Origin: an uncultured Clostridia bacterium
Lineage (GTDB): Bacteria > Bacillota > Clostridia > Christensenellales > Pumilibacteraceae
DNA length: 64,000 bases
Assembly (NCBI GenBank): GCA_934270565.1
Contig: CAKQPR010000003.1
Location: 124,001 to 188,000 of the forward strand
Direction of reading: 5' to 3'
A program made the position numbers and the translations under genes. The notes below the pieces were generated by a model. The model was not told the DNA's origin and did no database searches. It saw only the letters and a program-made list of their open reading frames with translations. This document shows positions 18,651-27,067 of the stretch, piece after piece (positions within the stretch are counted from its first letter, which is position 1; every line of letters starts with the position of its first letter).

Positions 18651-19778
18651 TTAAGTGCCGGATTTCAAAATATCGATATATCCCGAATACTCGAAAATTC
18701 GGTCGCGCGCCTTTGTAGTCGTTTCGTTTAATATGCCTGCTTCAACCATCTTTTTGACTGCGCCGGACACGCCGTTATACGACAACCCGAGCGCGGTTGC
18801 GGCTCCGCCGATAGAAATAATCGGGTGTTCCTTGATATAATCGAAAACCTTTGAAACCGTTTCGGTTTTCCTGACAAGTTTTTCTTCGTCCGACCTGACA
18901 AGCGAATTTATGCTTTCTATTGTCTTTATACCGTCGTCGCAAGTTTCTATAATTCCGTGCAAAAAGAATTTTATCCACTGTTCGTAATTGCCTTTGGTGC
19001 GGACTTCGCTCAATCGGTCGTAGTATTCGATACGATTTGTTTTCAGATACAACGACAAATATAATACGGGGCGACGAAGAATTCCGTCGGCAAGCAACAT
19101 CAAAGTGATAAGCATTCTTCCGACGCGACCGTTGCCGTCCAAAAACGGGTGAACGGTTTCAAATTGATAATGCACGAGCGCCGTTTTCAGCAAAATATCC
19201 ATATCGTAGTCGTTTATAAACTTTTCGAGATCGCTCATTGCGGTTTGCATATCTTCCACTGTCGGCGGAACGTATCTTGCAGTTTGTAAATTACTGTTTG
19301 ACGAGCCTATCCAGTTTTGACTGCGACGGAATTCTCCGGGATTTTTTTCTTGCCCGCGAACGCCTTGCATTAAAACCCTATGAACGTCGCACAAAAGGCG
19401 GTTGCATACGGGCAATTCTTTCATTTTCCCGATAGCATAGTTGAGCGCATTTACATAATTAACTACGTCGTTTACTTCGAGATTTACCGCAACGTCAACA
19501 TTAGGATTAAGTACGTCTTCCAATGTCGCCTGCGTTCCCTCTATCTGACTGCTTAGAAGCGCCTCTTTACGGACGTATGCGCTCAAAAAAAGATTCATGT
19601 CGGGAATAAGCTCCGACGTCATATCCAATTTGCCGAGAAAGTTATGCGCCTTAGAAAGCAACGCGACCATTTCCGCGTCTATTTCGATTTCAGGAAACGG
19701 CGGCAACGGATTAGGTCTATACGCCTTGTAACCGGCAATACCGCCAAGCGCGGTAATATATTGTCCTGCTCTGTTCAT
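18651..19778 (-). CDS. Fic family protein with inhibitory helix and C-terminal winged helix
   Basis: A 375-residue protein. Residues about 25-95 are a Fic N-terminal domain with LSSQIEGTQATLEDVL (75-90), which fits the (S/T)xxxE(G/N) autoinhibitory motif, Glu80 being the blocking residue. The Fic core holds the full catalytic motif HPFLDGNGRVGR (210-221), so AMP transfer or another phosphoryl-type modification is possible. Residues about 310-370 form a winged-helix DNA-binding region (GGAATALGLSYNGVSGAVKKM). Start ATG 19778 has AAGGGGTG upstream. The gene stands alone against the surrounding glycan genes. Its target is unknown; proteins with this architecture often regulate themselves. Confidence 0.9.
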   Translation of the reverse strand: MNRAGQYITALGGIAGYKAYRPNPLPPFPEIEIDAEMVALLSKAHNFLGKLDMTSELIPDMNLFLSAYVRKEALLSSQIEGTQATLEDVLNPNVDVAVNLEVNDVVNYVNALNYAIGKMKELPVCNRLLCDVHRVLMQGVRGQEKNPGEFRRSQNWIGSSNSNLQTARYVPPTVEDMQTAMSDLEKFINDYDMDILLKTALVHYQFETVHPFLDGNGRVGRMLITLMLLADGILRRPVLYLSLYLKTNRIEYYDRLSEVRTKGNYEQWIKFFLHGIIETCDDGIKTIESINSLVRSDEEKLVRKTETVSKVFDYIKEHPIISIGGAATALGLSYNGVSGAVKKMVEAGILNETTTKARDRIFEYSGYIDILKSGT

Positions 19779-19807
19779 AAAGCACCCCTTGAAGTTATTC
19801 TGCTATT

Positions 19808-19836
19808 ATTATAGCCGTTATTTCGCAAAAAGTCAA
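19808..19836 (-). promoter_or_regulatory. Sigma-A type promoter of the Fic gene
   Basis: On the minus strand: TTGACT, 17 bp, TATAAT, 30 bases upstream of the ATG. Confidence 0.8.
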
Positions 19837-19966
19837 TATTAAGAAATAGTGAATTGTAAATATTTTTCGTTATTTCATATATCCGTTTGTTTTTTTCGAT
19901 AAATTCCTTAAAAACGCCGAAAAACTCCAAAACTCGACAAAAATAACAAACAATCGAAGAAATGTG

Positions 19967-20005
19967 AACACCCCCGCAGGGAAAACCTTGCGGGGGTGTT
20001 TTTTT
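19967..20005 (+). terminator. Strong hairpin with plus-strand U tract
   Basis: AACACCCCCGCA pairs with TGCGGGGGTGTT and is followed by TTTTTTT on the plus strand. Both neighbouring genes are on the minus strand, where only a poor U tract (TTCACATTTC) follows, so it would serve the AraC gene less well. The rest of 19837-20088 is AT-rich and shows no gene. Confidence 0.65.
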
Positions 20006-20088
20006 GCGCGGAAAATTCTATCGTTTGCGATACGTTGCGTCGGAGTTAAAATCGTCGGGCGGAAAAGGCGGGCTGGGATACAGGCGTT

Positions 20089-20970
20089 TCAGCCGCGGGC
20101 GTTTTTCTTTTCCTTGACTTGTCCGATATAGTCGCGGGGCGTCATACCGTAAGTTTTCTTGAAAACCTTCGAGAAGTAGTACGGGTCGGAGAAGCCGACT
20201 TCGTAAGAAATGCGGCTTACGAGATCCTCGCCCTCGTCGATCAGCAAAACGGCTTTCGTGAGGCGTTTGCGCGTCAGAAGAGAGGTGAAATTTATACCGA
20301 TCTGCTTTTTGATAAGCCGCGAGAGGTACGCGGAATTGAGCCCGACCGCGGAAGCGAGAAAATCGAGTCCGAACGACGGATCGGCGAAATTGTTATCGAT
20401 AAACCGCATGCTTTTATCGACGATTTCCTTATCGCGGTTTTTGGCGTCCGCGTCCTCGCTCTGCGTGGTTTTCATCAGCTCGGCAACGATCGTGTAGAAC
20501 TTCGAAATGGAAATAAAGTCCGAATTTTTCGGATAATTCATGCAATCCGAAACGTTCGCAAGGAAATACTTGCCGAGTTCGGGTGGAGCGTCGATCACGG
20601 GGTTTTGCGGCGAAACGCCCAGCCGCGCGAGGATTTCCTGCACCTTCGACCCGTAAAAATCCATCCACGAATACCGCCACGGATGAGCTTTCTCGGGGTA
20701 GTACTTCACCGGCGTGTCGGGGAAGATAAAGAAGATCTGGTTCGCGCAAACGGCGTGCGCCTTGCCGAGCATTTCGATCGTGCCCGCGCCCGACAGCACG
20801 AAATGTATCGAGTAACTCCCGAAATCGTTCAGCTCGCGCGGTTCTTTCAGCGAACTCACGCGTTCGTACCCGCTCGAAAAGACTTTTACGTCCGAAAAGC
20901 TCGACTGCTCGATATGGTTAATGTCAAAAGCGGACTTCTTGTTCGCCCGCTTGTATTCGATTTTCGGCAT
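20089..20970 (-). CDS. AraC family transcriptional regulator
   Basis: A 293-residue regulator. Residues about 15-180 are a cupin-like sensor (YSIHFVLSGAGTIEMLGKAH, FIFPDTPVKYYP). The last 100 residues are a two-helix-turn-helix AraC domain: LDFLASAVGLNSAYLSRLIKK and ISYEVGFSDPYYFSKVFKK followed by YGMTPRDYI. Start ATG 20970 has GGGAGG ahead. It is transcribed away from the surface-protein gene at 21159. Such regulators commonly activate adjacent sugar genes; here the targets could be the operons on either side, but no operator was identified. Confidence 0.92.
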   Translation of the reverse strand: MPKIEYKRANKKSAFDINHIEQSSFSDVKVFSSGYERVSSLKEPRELNDFGSYSIHFVLSGAGTIEMLGKAHAVCANQIFFIFPDTPVKYYPEKAHPWRYSWMDFYGSKVQEILARLGVSPQNPVIDAPPELGKYFLANVSDCMNYPKNSDFISISKFYTIVAELMKTTQSEDADAKNRDKEIVDKSMRFIDNNFADPSFGLDFLASAVGLNSAYLSRLIKKQIGINFTSLLTRKRLTKAVLLIDEGEDLVSRISYEVGFSDPYYFSKVFKKTYGMTPRDYIGQVKEKKNARG

Positions 20971-20996
20971 CTTTTTTCCTCCCTTTCGATGCTTCG

Positions 20997-21025
20997 ATTA
21001 TACCACAGTACGCCTCCCGTGTCAA
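20997..21025 (-). promoter_or_regulatory. Sigma-A type promoter of the AraC gene
   Basis: Minus strand: TTGACA, 17 bp, TATAAT, about 27 bases before the ATG. Confidence 0.85.
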
Positions 21026-21092
21026 GCAAAACGCCAAAGTGGAAACTTTTGGAATATGTCAAAAATTTACAGGTTTTTGTCAAAATAATCTA

Positions 21093-21122
21093 TTGCTAAA
21101 TCTTGCCGTCGGGTGTTATAAT
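21093..21122 (+). promoter_or_regulatory. Promoter of the interrupted surface-protein gene
   Basis: TTGCTA, 18 bp, TATAAT, 36 bases upstream of ATG 21159. It is divergent from the AraC promoter about 70 bp away, so the two could be co-regulated. Confidence 0.75.
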
Positions 21123-21158
21123 CGGTATAGTAAAACTCTAAAAAGGAGAAGAGGAAAG

Positions 21159-22313
21159 ATGAGAAAAAAAGTCATATCGCTACTGATCGCGTTCGCGCTT
21201 TTTGTCGGCTCGGCGTCGGCAGTCGCGACCGCGCTTGCCGCAACCGAAGAGGCGGGAAACTCAACCCCCGCGGCGGCGAGCTTCTTCGAAGCGACCGGCG
21301 GAACTCTCGCCGTGAGCGAGGATACCGCCGGCTTAAAGCTCGACCTTAGCGGTACGGGCTCGACCGCAACCATTAAATATAAGGACGCGTTTCCGGTCTC
21401 GGGGCTTAGCGAAATCATAAAAATGCGCGTGCTTCCGCTCACCGTCGGCGAACTCGACTTCAACGCCGTTCAGTTCACCGTCCGCGACAGCGTAAATCCC
21501 GCTCAGGTCGTGTCGGTAATGATAGGAAAAAGCAACGTCTGGTACGGCTCGAAATCGACGGGCGGCGTTGTCGCTTTCACCGACAAACTTTCTTACAGCG
21601 GAACCGACGGATATGTGGGCGTAACGGGAACAAACCAGAACGCGGTCGGGCTCGATCACTGGCAAGGTTGGGGTTATTCGGGCAAAGGGAATTTCCATCT
21701 TGCTAACGGCTATATGGCAAACGTGGATGCATGGGGAACGTATTACCCGTTACTTGCCGCGCCTGACAACGACACGAAATTTATGACGATCCGCTATGAC
21801 GGCGACGGTTGCATTCGTCTTAACAACGGAAAACAGGATCGCAACCTTGCGTTTATCAACGGTCAGTCTTATACGAACACACCCGAAGGGCAGAGCGAGC
21901 CGAGGACTACCGATTTTTACACCGCTTCGACCGCAAATCTCGACGAAACCGACCCCGCGCAAGCCGAACTCAAAGCGCGTTACACGACGGAGTATTACGA
22001 GAATCTTTTCTCGTCCGGTAAAGTCACGTTCGAAATGAAATTTATCGAAATTCAGAACGACCGCGTGTCTATTCTGATGAGCTCGCTTTGCGGAACGAAA
22101 CTTACCGACAGTTGGGCACAAGGACAAAACGATCCGGTGTTTATCGAAAACGCAACGGAAACGACGGAAGGCATCGGTTCCGTCCATAAAATCGGCGGCA
22201 GCGTCGTGCTTCCGCAGACTATTACCAAAGCTCAGCTTGCGAGCGGAATAACGTTTCAGGTCTTACCTGTAGAGAACACAACTTCCGGCAGTTGGTCTAA
22301 CGGTCTTTCCTAG
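21159..22313 (+). CDS. Surface protein, N-terminal part (ends at in-frame amber)
   Basis: 384 residues beginning MRKKVISLLIAFALFVGSASA, a clear signal peptide. ATG 21159 is chosen over an upstream in-frame ATG because AGGAGAAGAGG precedes it and the signal peptide starts here. Residues about 45-345 are a module with no family I recognise: ILPLTVGE-like opening, FTVRDSVNPAQVVSVMI, FMTIRYDGDGCIRLNN, YYENLFSSGKVTFEMKF. A second copy begins before the TAG at 22311-22313 and continues in the same frame behind it, so the product as read is a truncated, unanchored secreted protein. Either a nonsense mutation or programmed readthrough is possible. Confidence 0.8.
   Translation: MRKKVISLLIAFALFVGSASAVATALAATEEAGNSTPAAASFFEATGGTLAVSEDTAGLKLDLSGTGSTATIKYKDAFPVSGLSEIIKMRVLPLTVGELDFNAVQFTVRDSVNPAQVVSVMIGKSNVWYGSKSTGGVVAFTDKLSYSGTDGYVGVTGTNQNAVGLDHWQGWGYSGKGNFHLANGYMANVDAWGTYYPLLAAPDNDTKFMTIRYDGDGCIRLNNGKQDRNLAFINGQSYTNTPEGQSEPRTTDFYTASTANLDETDPAQAELKARYTTEYYENLFSSGKVTFEMKFIEIQNDRVSILMSSLCGTKLTDSWAQGQNDPVFIENATETTEGIGSVHKIGGSVVLPQTITKAQLASGITFQVLPVENTTSGSWSNGLS
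22311..22313 (+). other. In-frame TAG splitting one surface-protein gene
   Basis: Codon 385 of the reading frame that starts at 21159 is TAG. The frame then stays open to 24413, and the sequence on both sides belongs to one copy of a duplicated module (FQVLPVENT before, VQVIFRDSENPEQ after). TAG ends ordinary genes at 9213, 32109 and 44822, so general TAG recoding is unlikely. A CAG (Gln) to TAG change would explain it. Confidence 0.85.
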
Positions 22314-22382
22314 CGTTCCGCGCAAGCCGTTCAGGTAATCTTCCGCGACAGCGAGAACCCCGAACAGCTTATAAACGTTATC

Positions 22383-24413
22383 GTGTCTACGGGCGAGGGA
22401 GAGTATTACGGCGGCGCCGTCACAACAACGGTTGCTTTGACCGATCAGGTTACCGATACGGCAGGGCAATATGTAAAAGTGGGAAAATCAAAAGCGGCAG
22501 TAATAGGGTTCTCCCCCGTTGGGTACAACTCGAGGGGCTTTTGTTCGATGACGGGATCGAACAAGAATCAGATGTTCAGCGCCGAAAATACGCGTGCGCT
22601 TACGATAAAATACGATTCTTCTTCCAAAAAAGTCGTTTCGGCGGGCGATCTTGTAATGGATGCAAACGGCGGCGCGGCGGCTGTTCTCGGAAACGATTTC
22701 TTTACCGCGTCCAAGAACGGTTTCTATAACACCTCGGGTGACGAAACGAGCGGACTTAAAAACGCCGAAGATCAAAGTATCGTCGATAAGTACAACGCGG
22801 AATGGGTTGAAAACCTGTTTTCGTCAAACAAAATCGAAATCGAATTCAAATTCTATGTCCGTTGGGCAGGCGGTGCTCCCGACTATAATCTTATAGACAA
22901 AAACGCAAGCTTCAAGGTTCTTTCCCTCGGCGGGGAAAGCGCGGCGGAACTTTCCGACAAGGGCGAGTTCGCGGACACGCTCGCGCCCGAAGTCAACGCG
23001 ACGGCGAGCATAGAGCTCGAAAAGGGCAAGGCTTACGAGGCTTCGGATATCCTCGCGCTCGTTTCGGCGACCGCAACCGACAATATCGACGGCGAAGTCG
23101 CGGCTACCAAGAAGCTTTATAACGCCGCGGGCGAAGAGCAGAGCGGCGAAGTCACTCCCGCCGCCGACTGGTACGTCGGATCGACCGCGACGGACGCGGC
23201 GGGCAACGCGAGCGCGCTCGTAAAAACGACAATCGCGCTTGTCGATTACTACGACGTTAAATTCTACAACGGCGACGGAAGTCTGATGAAAACCGACCAC
23301 GTTCGCTCGGGCGGCGCGGCGACCGCTCCGACCGAAACGCCCGTCAAAGCCGGCACGACCGAAAAGGATTATATGTTCTCGGGCTGGGATAAAGCGTTCG
23401 ACAACGTGACGGAAAACCTCGAAGTTTACGCGCAATTCACCGAAACCGCGAAACAGTACTATATCACGTTCCTGAACTACGACGGCACGCAGCTTGCCAA
23501 GATAAAAGTACCTTACGGCGAAACTCCGTCGTACAACGGCACGCCGACCAAGCAGAGCGACGAAACGCACGATTACGTTTTCAGCGGCTGGGATCCCGCG
23601 CTTGCGGCGGTAAGCGGCGAAGCGACCTACACGGCGCAATACCGCACGGTCGATAAGCTCCTTGTGAAATTCGTCGGAGCGGACGGATCGGTGCTCAAAT
23701 CCGAGTACGTTTCCGTCGGCGGTACGGCAACCGCGCCGACCGAAACCCCGACGAAACCGAGCGACGTGCAGTACGATTACGCGTTTTCGGGTTGGGATAA
23801 GTCGCTTTCTGGCATAACGGAAGCTTGCGAAATCAACGCCGTGTTCCAAAGAACGCTCCGTAAGTACGAAATCGTTTTCAAAGGCGAGGACGGATCGGAA
23901 CTTTACAAGGCTTCGTTCGATTACGGAACGCTTCCCGTTTACGGCGGCGAAACTCCCGTAAAAGCGCCGAGCGGCGGTTATTCGTATGTGTTCGACGGCT
24001 GGACGACTGAACTTACGGAAGTTTCGGGAGAAGCCGAATATACCGTTAAATTCCGCGCGATCGAGGTTAAGTACACCGTTACGTTCGTCGTGAACGGCGG
24101 CGACGAAATCGCTGCCGCGACCCGCACGATTTTCGCGGCTTATACGCTTCCTTCGGCGACCCGCGATGGCTATGTGTTCAAGGGATGGTACGACAACGCT
24201 CAGCTTAGCGGCGAAGCGATTACCGAAATCGCCGCGGGCGTCGCGAACGAGGGCGATAAAACTTTCTACGCAAGGTGGGAAGAAATCGCCGCGCCCGACC
24301 CCGAACCCGAAAAGAAAGGCTGCGGAAAACAAACCGCCCGCGACCTCGTGCTTATGCTCGGCTCGCTGTCCGCGCTCCTCGCCGCAGCCCTGTTCGTCGG
24401 CAAAAAAGGCTGA
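22383..24413 (+). CDS. Surface protein, C-terminal part: module copy, Ig-like domain, InlB-type repeats, membrane anchor
   Basis: This stretch continues the frame of 21159 after the TAG; its first possible start (GTG 22383) has no ribosome site, so it is probably not translated by itself. It holds the rest of module copy 2 (to about 22935), an Ig-like domain (22975-23240, TATDNIDGEVAATK), five repeats of about 70 residues of the Listeria-Bacteroides/InlB B type (23245-24290; FSGWDKAF, FSGWDPAL, FSGWDKSL, FDGWTTEL, FKGWYDNA), and a C-terminal hydrophobic segment behind a KKGCG motif and before KKG. The intact protein would have about 1084 residues and sit on the cell surface. Confidence 0.75.
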   Translation: MSTGEGEYYGGAVTTTVALTDQVTDTAGQYVKVGKSKAAVIGFSPVGYNSRGFCSMTGSNKNQMFSAENTRALTIKYDSSSKKVVSAGDLVMDANGGAAAVLGNDFFTASKNGFYNTSGDETSGLKNAEDQSIVDKYNAEWVENLFSSNKIEIEFKFYVRWAGGAPDYNLIDKNASFKVLSLGGESAAELSDKGEFADTLAPEVNATASIELEKGKAYEASDILALVSATATDNIDGEVAATKKLYNAAGEEQSGEVTPAADWYVGSTATDAAGNASALVKTTIALVDYYDVKFYNGDGSLMKTDHVRSGGAATAPTETPVKAGTTEKDYMFSGWDKAFDNVTENLEVYAQFTETAKQYYITFLNYDGTQLAKIKVPYGETPSYNGTPTKQSDETHDYVFSGWDPALAAVSGEATYTAQYRTVDKLLVKFVGADGSVLKSEYVSVGGTATAPTETPTKPSDVQYDYAFSGWDKSLSGITEACEINAVFQRTLRKYEIVFKGEDGSELYKASFDYGTLPVYGGETPVKAPSGGYSYVFDGWTTELTEVSGEAEYTVKFRAIEVKYTVTFVVNGGDEIAAATRTIFAAYTLPSATRDGYVFKGWYDNAQLSGEAITEIAAGVANEGDKTFYARWEEIAAPDPEPEKKGCGKQTARDLVLMLGSLSALLAAALFVGKKG

Positions 24414-24420
24414 TAGTGGG

Positions 24421-24690
24421 GCAGATGAGGCGAAACGATATTGATCGACCTTGTAAAGATCAGACGAACACGTTGTCGTTTCGAGCGTTAGTCGAGAAAT
24501 CTCGCGGGAGCGAATACGAACGTATCGGAACAGTATTTTGCCTCGTCGTCTCGAGCGAAGTCGAGACCAAGGCGGGAGCGAACACGGTCGTATCGGAACG
24601 GTGCTTCTATTTTCTCTCGCAGGGGATTTCTCCGCTTCGCTTTCGGCTAACGCCGTTCGCTTCGGTCGAAATGACAATAAAACCCCGCGA
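24421..24690 (+). repeat. Dispersed repeat copies (families A, both orientations)
   Basis: 24475-24520 and 24541-24590 match the form TCTCGAGCGnAGnCGAGA...GCGGGAGCGAA; 24610-24680 carries the inverse form (GGGGATTTCTCC...GGTCGAAATGACA). The 24414-25260 gap holds no credible gene; open frames here read straight through the repeats. Confidence 0.7.
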
Positions 24691-24900
24691 AAGCGGACAG
24701 ATTAAGGCCCACATTGCGCGGAAGGGGGCTCCCGCCGCAGGTGGGTGGGGGATTGTAAAGTTGCTGTACGAATTACAGTTACCGTAAAACAATCCTACCG
24801 CTACTCGGATCGCTTCGCTCGCACTCGCACCTACCCCCGGCTCGTAGCATAGCTACTTCGCCGCTTTGGCAATCCATCTTCCCCCGAGGGGGAAGGCTAA
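24690..24900 (+). repeat. About 210-bp repeat element (family E), copy 1
   Basis: Begins GCGGACAGATTAAGGCCCAC and ends CCCCCGAGGGGGAAGGCT. The same element is present in reverse orientation at 48418-48672, with an extra insertion of about 50 bp there. No coding capacity. Confidence 0.75.
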
Positions 24901-25215
24901 AAATAAGGTAGGGGCGATCCTCGTCCGCCCGTCGGCGAGCCGCCGCGGGCAAGTATATACGGATTGTACCGTTCCGAGGCGACCGTATTCGCTCCCGCGA
25001 GATCCTTACGACTGCGCGCTTCGCGCTCCGCTCAGGATGACAAAGCTATGGAGCGTACCGCAAGGGATCATGAGGCTTGTTTGTTTCGGTAGAGCGTGGT
25101 AGGGGCGTTCCTCGTCCGCCCGCCAACCAAGCGGAACGGTACTTTGCCCCGTCATCTCGAGCGTAGCCGAGAGATCTCGCGGGAGCGAATACCAACCAAG
25201 CGGAACGGTACTTTA
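24900..25215 (+). repeat. Dispersed repeats (families C, D and A)
   Basis: Two copies of GTAGGGGCGnTCCTCGTCCGCCCG (24908, 25099), one GCGAGCCGCCGCGGGCAAGT (24934), an inverse family A unit (24985-25042), and a family A unit (25147-25195) directly behind a family C unit. Confidence 0.7.
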
Positions 25216-25260
25216 CCCCCAAAAAAACACTACAACGAAAACTGCTAAGGAGAAACCCGA

Positions 25261-27054
25261 ATGAACGTACCAAAGCACGCATATGTGACCGTTCCCGAAA
25301 ACGCGCACGACGATTGTCTTTTCGCGGCGCGCGAGCTTATCAGATACATAAGCGAAATTTTCGGCGTGCGGTGCGAACTCCGCAGCGAAACTCCCGCGTG
25401 CACGGACGGATTTTTCGTCGGCGAAACCGCCTTTGCAGTCGCGCGTTACGGCGAACGGATCGCAGAGCTTGCAGACGACGCGTTCATCGTTTGTTCCGAC
25501 GCGGCTTCCGTCGTTCTCACCGGCAAAGATTCGGTTTATTCGCGCGCGGGCACGGTGTACGCCGTGTACGATATGCTCGAAAAACTCGGTTGCGGCTTTT
25601 ACTCTTTCGACGAGGAGTTTATCCCAGATCTTAAAGCCTGCCCCGACCGCGAAATAATCCTCGACTACACCGAAACTCCCGCTTTCGAAGTGCGGCAGAT
25701 CCTCGCCGCGAGTACCCGCCGCCACCCCGATTACGTCGCGAAAATGCGCATCAAGGACTGCTATTGCGGCGCGGTTGCGGGCGGCAATCTTTCTCCGCTC
25801 TGGGCGAACGGAAGCGACGGCGCCGTTCGGCAGGGACATAATTTTTACGACCTGATCCCGCCTGCAAAATACAAACAGGCTCACCCCGAATGGTTCGACG
25901 AAACGAGCGGGCAGTTGTGCTTTTCGCAACCCGACCTCATCGACGAAATCGCCGCCGAAGTCGTAAACCGCGTGCGCAAAAACCCGCAATCGAAGTTTTT
26001 CGCCGTCTCGCAGAACGACACCGTCAACCCGTGCGGCTGCGAAAAATGTAAGGCGGCTTACGAAAAATACGGCGTTTCGGGCACGCTCATACGCTTTATC
26101 AACGCGATCGCGCGCAAGGTAAAAGCGGCGGTAGCAACCGAATTCCCGAACCGCAAAATCTATATTGTCACGTTCGCGTACTACTTCTCGATCAAAGCGC
26201 CCGTCGAAAAAATCGGCGGCAAGTTCGTTCCGCTCGACCCGAGCGTAGTGCCCGACGACAACGTGTATATCTTCTACACGACGATCGATCACTGTTTCTA
26301 CCACCCGCTCACCGACAAAAACTGCGAGTGGAACGCTTGGTTCGAGGACAATTTCGCGGCGTGGAAGCAGCTTTCGGGCGGCAGAATGATGGTCTGGAAT
26401 TATTCGGCTAACTACGCGCACTACCTGTATCCGTTCTTCGGCTACCGCGCAATGCGCGAAAATTACGCGTTTTTCGCCCGCAACGGCGTAAAATACGTTC
26501 TCGATCACGGCAACTGCGAGGGCGAATTCGCCGACTTCGCCGAGCTCAAAACCTACGTTCTCTCCAAAATCTGTTGGAATCCCGATCGCGACGTCGAAGC
26601 GCTTATGCACGAATTCATAACCGCCTATTACCGCGAAGCCGCGCCCGAAATCGAAGAATATTTCGACAAAATGAACCGCCGCTTCGAGGAAATCGACCGC
26701 GAACGCGGCTATCATCTGCGGCTTTACAACCTTCCCGAAAGCATGTTCGCGCCCGAAAACTTCCCGCTCGGCTTTATCCGCGACCTGCTCGCGATTTTCG
26801 ACCGCGCGACAGGAAAGGCGAGGGAAAACGAAACGCTTACCGTAAGGCTTATCCGCGCCCGCCTCTCCGTAAAATTTCTGTTGCTTATGAACTACGACCG
26901 CTACGGAATCGACGGCAAAAAGGAGTTCGAGGAAGAATTTGCCGCCGACTGCAAGCGTGCGGGAATTACGAAATACAAGGAACAATTCGGCTCGGGCGAT
27001 CACATAAGCGAGCTTATCGCGCTCAGCGAAAAGAACGAAGTGCTTAAATACTGA
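25261..27054 (+). CDS. DUF4838 protein, cytoplasmic form
   Basis: A 597-residue protein without a signal peptide. It opens with the N-terminal alpha/beta domain shared with alpha-glucuronidases (FAARELIRYISEIFGVRC, TVYAVYDMLEKLGCGFYSF). DUF4838 follows: FFAVSQNDTVNPCGCEKCK, GTLIRFINAIARKVK, IYIVTFAYYFSIKAP, MMVWNYSANYAHYLYPFFGY, SKICWNPDRDVEALMHEFI. A CxxC-type cysteine cluster (PCGCEKC) is present. Members occur in glycan loci and may be glycosidases related to GH67/GH115, but I know of no settled reaction. AAGGAG lies before the ATG. It is 13 bp ahead of GH31. A secreted paralogue is at 36501. Confidence 0.85.
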   Translation: MNVPKHAYVTVPENAHDDCLFAARELIRYISEIFGVRCELRSETPACTDGFFVGETAFAVARYGERIAELADDAFIVCSDAASVVLTGKDSVYSRAGTVYAVYDMLEKLGCGFYSFDEEFIPDLKACPDREIILDYTETPAFEVRQILAASTRRHPDYVAKMRIKDCYCGAVAGGNLSPLWANGSDGAVRQGHNFYDLIPPAKYKQAHPEWFDETSGQLCFSQPDLIDEIAAEVVNRVRKNPQSKFFAVSQNDTVNPCGCEKCKAAYEKYGVSGTLIRFINAIARKVKAAVATEFPNRKIYIVTFAYYFSIKAPVEKIGGKFVPLDPSVVPDDNVYIFYTTIDHCFYHPLTDKNCEWNAWFEDNFAAWKQLSGGRMMVWNYSANYAHYLYPFFGYRAMRENYAFFARNGVKYVLDHGNCEGEFADFAELKTYVLSKICWNPDRDVEALMHEFITAYYREAAPEIEEYFDKMNRRFEEIDRERGYHLRLYNLPESMFAPENFPLGFIRDLLAIFDRATGKARENETLTVRLIRARLSVKFLLLMNYDRYGIDGKKEFEEEFAADCKRAGITKYKEQFGSGDHISELIALSEKNEVLKY

Positions 27055-27067
27055 AACAGGAGACACG

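Noticed and set aside
22311..22313. General recoding of TAG as an amino acid in this organism
   Set aside because: TAG ends the genes at 9213, 32109 and 44822 in normal positions, so only this one codon is unusual.
24275..24787. 170-codon open frame running from the surface-protein end into repeats
   Set aside because: It starts inside the upstream gene in another frame and continues through dispersed repeats; composition is that of translated repeats.
24421..25215. CRISPR array in the repeat-rich gaps
   Set aside because: Repeat units are not evenly spaced, appear in both orientations and lack unique spacers of constant length; no cas gene is present.
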